Of a DNA stretch of 18,958 bases, positions 9,501-15,497 are shown piece by piece; within the stretch, counting starts at the first letter, position 1, and every line of letters starts with the position of its first letter. This DNA comes from Ectocarpus siliculosus. Lineage: Eukaryota > Sar > Phaeophyceae > Ectocarpales > Ectocarpaceae. The notes below the pieces were generated by a model that worked only from the letters and a program-made list of their open reading frames with translations, was not told the DNA's origin and made no database searches. A program made the translations under genes and the position numbers. Location: contig FN649733.1 in NCBI GenBank assembly GCA_000310025.1, forward strand, positions 1,242,383 through 1,261,340, in the 5' to 3' direction.

Positions 9501-10349
9501 TTGCAGGACGAGCCTTCCTAATAAAGTATCACCGACGGCGGTAACAGCAGCAGGGGCGCCCGTCGCGCCCCCTCCCCCTCCCCCAGTTTCGCTATCCTGC
9601 TGCTGCTGCTGCTGCTGCTGCGCTGCTACCGCCTGTTCCTGAGAAGGAGGAGATTCCTGCGACTGGTCAAGGACAGTGGGTGCCAGGTCATCGAAGATAC
9701 CTACGGCTGCGGAAGAGGAAGACGAGTGGCGGCTGCGTTGCTTCCGCCTGCTCGCCCCCGACGAGGTTGCACCGGCAACTTCGCCGCCGCTGATAGCAGC
9801 AGCCACTGCTAGCGGGGCTTGCTTCGATTTGCTTTCGGGTTTTCCCGCGCGACCAAGCGCGTCCCCTCCTCGCTCTGGTGCTTCCAGAACCTCCGCAGCC
9901 GGCAGGGCGTAAGCGGTCCCGTCCCGACATGCGGCCACGCACAGGGTGCCGGTGCTCGCAGCAGCAGCTGCTGCTGCTGCTGCTGCTCCTGCCGAAGATC
10001 CCCAGGGCACTCCTGCGATATCTATCACCGGAGACGGAAACTCGACCACCCTGCAGAGCTTGCGTCCCCAGAACACATGGAGAGAGCACGGCTGCGCCCT
10101 TACTACTACGACGGCATTGGAGAGACGGGACAGGGGCTGCGTGCTGCTGCTGCTGCTGGCGCGGTCGCGGCCGTGCGGTGGCTTTGGAGCGCACAGCAGG
10201 TGTCTCATGAGGATGCCGCCGCCGCCGCCCGCAGCATGATGATGTTTTTGAACGGCTACTGTCGCCGTTGCTGCGAACACGACCGAGAAGGGTCGAGGCT
10301 CTTCTTCCTCTACCACATGTTCGGTCTGAGCTGCCGCAGTGTCCCCCAT
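6588..10349 (-). CDS. Large single-exon protein, FAAP100/FANCB-like architecture (tentative)
   Basis: An open frame of 1,253 codons from ATG at 10349 to TAA at 6588, with no intron needed. Residues 75-150 look like propeller strands (LHVFWGRKLCRVVEFPSPVI then GTLCVAACRDGTAYALP). More beta-rich blocks follow at about 275-300, 345-480 and 545-675. A short coiled coil lies at about 702-740 (QLERLSSLGRQCAALSAVSA). Beta-sandwich-like segments follow at about 803-910 and 1043-1130, then helices at 1132-1155 and 1184-1248. A propeller, then a coiled coil, then a sandwich, then a helical tail is the layout of FANCB and FAAP100, the structural core of the Fanconi anaemia ubiquitin ligase; BBS2/7/9 share a similar order. 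Low-complexity inserts are Ala (122-131), Gln (244-251), and Gly (855-859 and 1007-1021). Human FAAP100 is about 880 residues; the inserts would explain much of the extra length. A coding gene is near certain; the family is a guess from architecture. Confidence 0.8.
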   Translation of the reverse strand: MGDTAAAQTEHVVEEEEPRPFSVVFAATATVAVQKHHHAAGGGGGILMRHLLCAPKPPHGRDRASSSSSTQPLSRLSNAVVVVRAQPCSLHVFWGRKLCRVVEFPSPVIDIAGVPWGSSAGAAAAAAAAAASTGTLCVAACRDGTAYALPAAEVLEAPERGGDALGRAGKPESKSKQAPLAVAAAISGGEVAGATSSGASRRKQRSRHSSSSSAAVGIFDDLAPTVLDQSQESPPSQEQAVAAQQQQQQQQDSETGGGGGGATGAPAAVTAVGDTLLGRLVLQAQERWAVFTHLGARTMAACRDGATAAVAGIIDRAASYDVRSETPTLVGRHLGALDGIDGAAPTTSCTVWAEDGSAALGDGKGFPLPLSVFRLLFGAELSRRRGAAPPSPTQRPTGQSPDLSAARTKTATVVLVGDGTGSVRWSPVPPLAGVSGGILACLPGEKTAVVATLPELDVESRAIGVLVVGANGTLLSLTAAGSAGSCRGKISRKRPRPDDVEAMAGGGTATGGGESTTATEDFGWAAAAAAQLVETRSEQAPPPSVCWRRLGLPFPVASACSAPGFLVHCHAGALFATALPMASGGPAEADNLSLAHQLSSRPTRVGVRGASPAVLPLRPVRLPLPCDTVGVAVAPVLAAAAEGAGTTSSDTTAGFLRTLVLSFSAGGRLVGFMAPQSVGELEGWSLDTGKGGVRAGGGAGVERRVRCQLERLSSLGRQCAALSAVSAERDREIRVLRGATVLLPPLAAASASARNGNGTGGASHTPSETLGHSVSMAPDTQQEAAGFGDAYGGGPGAVQADALRVRLCVRLWPREGGRASGELQTVAEGEDGGAGRWFVVTRIVEEDGGTGSGGGGGGGYGDENVGEGWAWSTSSMVPMGPLCQGWPWSCSAALTLPSARPVTVTSWLQFRYGANGGGGDWDGGSPGGGTGGENAHDEAAGVCVELGSSRFDVLDWGVRLPSVPRSAAAVRAASRGRGSSFCGPDLAIADVFGGSPSAAGGRKGGCGGGGGGSGGGSGGGGAGNASGGMRAVSTAARPAVPASWSSFRLHVRCPDRDAGALLALLVPPLTTPPPLASGGGGGGGDGQAEVAVRVAGQVAIVRATDCAPAGGEGDGRARAAAGPTAAEVAVTCSHAAMAPLVREALVRRAGSLLVSSPENGRGREPGVGNSGGSGSGEIGVRQQGDAAARLAREIYPMRQAVADVGDAARALGAERAGDGPSTKSAKEALALMYRMGEIYQSLRRQQETAGLVL
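7094..7114 (-). repeat. Gly-encoding GGC/CCG triplet tracts in the 1,253-codon gene
   Basis: Several CCG/CCGCCA-type triplet tracts (here, at 7288-7331 and at 7768-7800) encode the long glycine runs of the minus-strand gene. They stay in frame and are of the kind produced by replication slippage. The plus-strand shadow frames over these tracts are Pro/Arg/Ala-rich artefacts and should not be called. Confidence 0.7.
9597..9620 (-). repeat. CAG repeat encoding eight glutamines
   Basis: Plus-strand CTG units, read on the minus strand as eight CAG codons (residues 244-251), lie between a Ser/Pro/Glu-rich segment and a Gly run. The place is a disordered insert in the N-terminal half of the protein. 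Confidence 0.9.
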
Positions 10350-10649
10350 GCCCCATCCAAACCGATGCCTGTACTGCCACGGTATTGTGGAGCACTATGC
10401 TGTTGCTGTGTGGGGAGTTTGTGGTGGTGCCCCGCGGCCGGGCTTCATCCGAGATGGGGTGCAAGAAATGCTGCCCGAATCGGTTAGAGTTGTGCCGCAC
10501 GAAAGTGTTCTCGACAACCAGTGTTGCCGTTATCTCAGTCACAACGGTACAGCAGTATACGCAGTAGAGGAGAGGGAGAGCGACAAAAACAGAGGGGGGA
10601 GCAGACCGAGAGAGAGAAAACACATGCTTCCCCGCAATCGTGTGAAAGC
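10350..10649. promoter_or_regulatory. Divergent intergenic region, likely bidirectional promoter
   Basis: The minus-strand gene starts at 10349 and the plus-strand gene's first in-frame ATG is at 10650, so about 300 bp must hold both 5' UTRs and promoters. I see no clear TATA box in either direction. A purine-rich stretch (about 10565-10620, agaggagag and gagagag motifs) lies just upstream of the plus-strand start. The plus frame is already open from 10521, so a slightly longer N terminus is possible. Confidence 0.45.
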
Positions 10650-11048
10650 ATGAAACCTGTTGACGGCAGCACCGAACGCTCTGTTGTGGAAGTGTCCAAG
10701 CACAAGAGCAGCCGGCGCGATGATCAAACGCGCCGCATATCCCTTTCGAGCGGGCCAGGCGTGAACCCCTATCCGCCTCCTCGGTCCCGGGAGCACCGAG
10801 TCATGCTCTCGCGTGCGCTGGCTGTTGCCGTCGTCGCGCTGCTGTGGGAACTGGTGGTGCGATGGCGTAGACCCCAGAACACGCTGCCCTCGAACGGCAA
10901 CAGCGCTCGGATTTTCGGCGCGGCGATGGTCTGTTGCTGGGTGCTGCTGTGCATGGGGAAGTCCGCTGCGGAGGAGGCGCTGTCGGTCAAGGTTTGCCAG
11001 AAGCTGCGCGAGAAGCTGGAGGATTCTTTCAAAGGAGGAAAATCTACA
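10650..11048 (+). CDS. Unknown gene, exon 1 with two hydrophobic segments
   Basis: Starts at ATG 10650 (an alternative in-frame ATG at 10803 would place the first hydrophobic segment at the very N terminus). It encodes 133 codons: a charged, basic leader, MLSRALAVAVVALLWELVV, a polar loop, RIFGAAMVCCWVLLCMG, then a helix (SVKVCQKLREKLEDSFKGG). It ends AAA TCT ACA before a GTAAGC donor. The two hydrophobic stretches could be a membrane hairpin or a signal anchor plus a second helix. Confidence 0.7.
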
Positions 11049-14000
11049 GTAAGCGAGACCTGGGTTCGAACGGGTGTGGCCACGGAGGTTGGGTTTGGTT
11101 TGGTTGTCGCTCTGCCGACGTCAACGACAGCTCGTCATGCAGACAAGGAGATCTCAGGAACAGACTCCGGCGAAGCTGGTGGCACCACCTCCAACGGCGT
11201 GCCACCTCTCAACACAGAACCTGGGCATCTCTTGGCGGTAAGCCCGGGGTGTTCATTAAGCGGGCGGGGTTGGAGATCAAGAGCACAACTTACGACAACT
11301 TGGCCACTGGTTATTGCGTGCGCGGTGCAATAATGACGCAAGCAGGGGCACCGAGCAGCAACGTCGCAGTCAGCAGTAGCGCTCGCGCACCGCGGTGAAG
11401 GAGCAGCCGTAGCAGAGGTCGTAGCAACACGAAGCCAGCACGCCCAGCATTGTTGTTCTCGTTATCCTCCAATATCAGCAGTGTGTCGAGAGCGTGAAGA
11501 GCCGCACAGACCTCGGGTTCCGACGGTACGTATTCGGTCTACAGGCAGTACTGCTGTGGTACACCTGGTTTTTTTCGCTGCTTGCTCGTTATCTGCCTCC
11601 AGAAAATAGCCCCATGTACAACGGCAGGGAAGCGAAGATTGTGTGGAAAGATTGGCTCTACGACCAGGTGCTTCGGCATCCGCCGACACATCGAATGCCG
11701 AACACACACAGTTTGCGCCGCAGCGGTTCGTAGTATCTGACTCGGGGCAAGAGGGGGCTGTTGATCACCGGCCGCGGGTGTACTGCTGTTGTTACGCACT
11801 GCTGTAGCGGATGGATCCAGGTTACAAGACATGGAGCGGGCCGTTCGCCAACCGCTTGTCCGGCAGTAGTCGTGAAGCGCAGTCCCTCTCCCTACCAGCC
11901 TGTGTTCCCCACCCCTGAGTACCCCCGTCTGGACCTCCACCCTGATGACTCCGGAACGCTGGCACCAACGTAGCTGAGTCAAACAAGCTGCGGCCCCCGA
12001 AATAAACCCGCGCTCGGCAACCGATTAACAGATGAAGTGGGTGTTCCTGCGCTTCAAGCTGGCGAGCTTCCTGCCCTGGTCCGACGTCCGTCGGATCCCG
12101 CTCGTCCGGGTAGGCGGGTTGTCCATTAACGTCACCGAGTCGCTGAGCAGCAGCAAAGGGAGAAAACACAACAAGACCAGCGGAAGCATCGGTGATAGCG
12201 GTAGCGGCAGCAACAACGCGTCGGGTGTGGGCGACAGCAGCCGCGGTAGCGGTGGCGGTGGCGGCGGCGATACCGGTCGACACAACGAAACGGACAACTT
12301 TCCCAGCGCTGATTGGTTGGAAGGCAGAGAACAGGACCTCCAAGAGAAGGAAGGAGCAGCAGCAGTAGCAGCAACAACCATGGGGCGCGTGGGTGCAGGG
12401 GGAAGAGAGAGCACCAGCGGCAGCGGCGGCGGGAGTCAGACAAGGAAGATTCGAAGGCCACTACTTTTGTCACAGCAATCGTCACTGTTCGACAAGATGG
12501 ACTCGTGGGCTCACCAGGGTCGGCGGGCATCGCAGAGGCGCTCTTCGCACGTCGAGTCGGACGTCAGCGGCAGCGGTAGCCGCGGTGACGGTTACGAGTG
12601 GGAACGCGTGGCCCAGGCTACCCTCGAACACGCTTTCGGGCACGAGTTTACCGCCAAGTATCAGGTGGGCTTAATTTCTGAATTTTTCCTTCTTCTTGGT
12701 GATGTGGTTCCCGATTTTTCGGGGGTGGGAGGGTTGAGAGTCGCAGGGGCGCGAGTAGGCCATGCGGCAGCAGCGGTAGGCGTACGCGCATATACAATGT
12801 GTGTTTACTGGGGTCGACCGCTCTAACCGGTTGACCAATGAAAAGCGGCCAGTCTTAGGGCGGCTACATCCGGAAAACTCTTCTAGAGGCCATGATCTGG
12901 GCCCCCCGTGAGGGGGGGGTCACGAGGGAGGTCATGTTATTCTCCGGGTTGAAGACGTGTGTGCGTGTGTTTCGTGCCCGTTCCTCCTGCGCGTACAAAG
13001 TGTGGGGATCTCAAAATGAAGAACCCGCAGTCTTCCTGTTTACCAACGTCACTCGTTCTATCTCTACGTCTCTGACGTCGCGTGATGCTAGAAAGCGATT
13101 TCCGTGGAGGGATCGATCCCTGCTCGACGGTTGATCTTTTTGCGTTCTGCCGTCGAATATTGGAGTGCCGATGATGGTGACAAACGACCGACAGTCAGTG
13201 GCGCCCGTAAGGCACTGATGTTGCTTTCGCTTGCGTGGATACTGCTATGCCCTCGGGCCTAGCCCCGCCCTCCTCATCTCCCGGCCGATCTCGATGCACC
13301 TCTTGTTTCTCTTCCTCTCTGCCCTTCGCATGTGTTCCTCGGGTTGGAACGGCAAGGGTTGAGAAATATAGTGAACCATCATCGTCCGGGATCATTGTCT
13401 AAAACCTTTTTTCTTTTGTGCGTGAAACGAGTGCTGTGCGTCAAGGTTACATGTTTGGAAAAGCAGGGCACAAGTAGCCGTGTTTGGTTGGCCATCCCAG
13501 AATATGTCAAGCAACAAACCACCCCCCCGCTCCCCCACCCTCGCTCGAACTGCGGGTGTGTGTGATGATCTCTCTCGAACACGCCTCCGCGACAGATGTA
13601 CACGGAAGAGGCGGCAAGCATAATGCGGCGTCTTTCCAGGATCTTCGTCAACCTCATGAAGGTAAGGACAGGGACGGGTGGGGCGGAGCGAGCTGATCGG
13701 TCGGGCTGATGGCAAAGGAGGATCGAGGGTCGCCAGCGAGGCTTACCCTCTTGCTCTCTGCCGGCGCACTATTTAGGTGTGCCGTTGGGCGGTGACGGCG
13801 CCTGGTTATTGCTCCTACCGTTTTTGGGGGGTCGCCTTTGGTGGGTGAATCGGGTCGGTGGCTTGTACTCCGTGGGTGATATTTTTCACGCACCCGCAGG
13901 CTGGAGGTGGCTGCGAAAGGGATTGATCAGCAGCTGGGTATGTTCCTGTGCTCTACGTGCATTCTCGGTTTGTAGGCGGCAATGCCTGTGATGTTCTAGG

Positions 14001-15460
14001 AAGTCGATCGCTCCTTCGTTCTCGCTGCTATCGTCTGATTTGTTGGGAAGATCACAACCAGAACCACGCACTTTTTTTGGTTCAGTACTATTTGTGACGA
14101 TGACCATGAAGAAGGATCACATCTCTTCAATGTCTGTCGAGTACGGTTGATTCCCTCGTTTCACAGTACGACTCACTTCCACACGCTCCTCCCTCCCCCT
14201 TCCCCATTATCTGCCCTCGTTGGCGCTTCTCTGGGATGGGCGGACGGACACCCCCGTAAAAAACATGGTTGTCGCGTATGCCAGCGGTATGTTTTAGGGG
14301 AGATCGTGCTCCAAGATATGTCAATCCAGCTGTCCGCGGCTGTGTGGAGAGACTTGACGTCCTCGTTTTTCCAGTGGGAAGGGGCTTCCGTCGTGCGTGA
14401 ACTGGTGAGAAATTAGCTCACAGGGGGGGGCCAAACGAAACCAGGGAGATGGAAGAGGGACAATAAATGAGGACCGAGACCAATCGGAACAGAGGTAGAG
14501 AGCAAACATATACTCCTTCGTCTACTCGCTTCGTCGACCGACAACGACAGAGCGGCCAAACGCCCCAACACCGCTGCTGCGTGTTCAACCAGTTTGATTT
14601 CGCGCTACACAGACGTGTGGTGCTGGTTGCCAATCACCCTCTCGAGCAGACCTATTTCGCGTCCCCACCCGTTTCTTCGCGAGTGTATTTTCCCAAAGAA
14701 ACACCATCGTGCAGTGCAAACACCTTCCGCTGGCAATGCATGACTTTCCCGCCGCCGCAAGTGTTATTTAGAGGTTCGGCGCGAACATTCGTGCCCACCG
14801 AACGCACCCATCTTGCCCCCACTCTTCCTCATCCCGGTTTCGCCATCGCCACAACAACAACAACAGCTGCCCGCCCGCGGGGTGGAGTTCCGGTTCGACG
14901 TGAGTCTCACCGCATCTGAGATGGGGTGTGCCTCGGGCTCGAGAACGGCGTTAGAAATCGTCACAGCCCTCACGAAGCGGACCATGCTCCAGCTTGGTCG
15001 GTAAGATCGCGCGCGGGAGCGTTTTTTTTGTCCGAGTCTTGTGTCAGTCGAAGTGGTCTTGCGGTGGTTCTGGTGTTTGTTTTTTTTTTGTCAGCCGCCA
15101 TGGTAGTCTTGATGTTGGACCACGCGTTTTTGTCCCCGTTGAGAGTTTGGAGTAGCTCTTTCGTGCATCACGCCTGATTCTCTGTTCCTGGTGAGTACAA
15201 TAGGCTTGCGACGTTTCAAATGCTCGTTGGGAGGGTGGGACGGGGGAGCTGTGTGTCCGCGCCCGTCCCATTCAAACCCTCACTATTCCATGTATTTTAT
15301 CTTGCAATCTGTCTCTCTCTCGCTCTCTCACGCTGCCACACCCAAGCACCCTGCGCTGGAGTGTGACTTTGCTCTATGTCTATCTCACCCTTTTTCGTAA
15401 CCTCCACGGCTCCAGCCCCCTCCCCCGCCCCTCCATAGATACCTCCTGTCTCTCACTCAC

Positions 15461-15497
<37 letters not shown>

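Noticed and set aside
8803-9642. 279-codon plus-strand frame
   Set aside because: Another antisense shadow of the same minus-strand gene; it reads the glutamine CAG tract as poly-Cys.
9688-10623. 311-codon minus-strand frame overlapping the start of the large gene
   Set aside because: It is the +1 shadow of the long gene, Arg/Ser-rich without structure, and runs into the divergent promoter.
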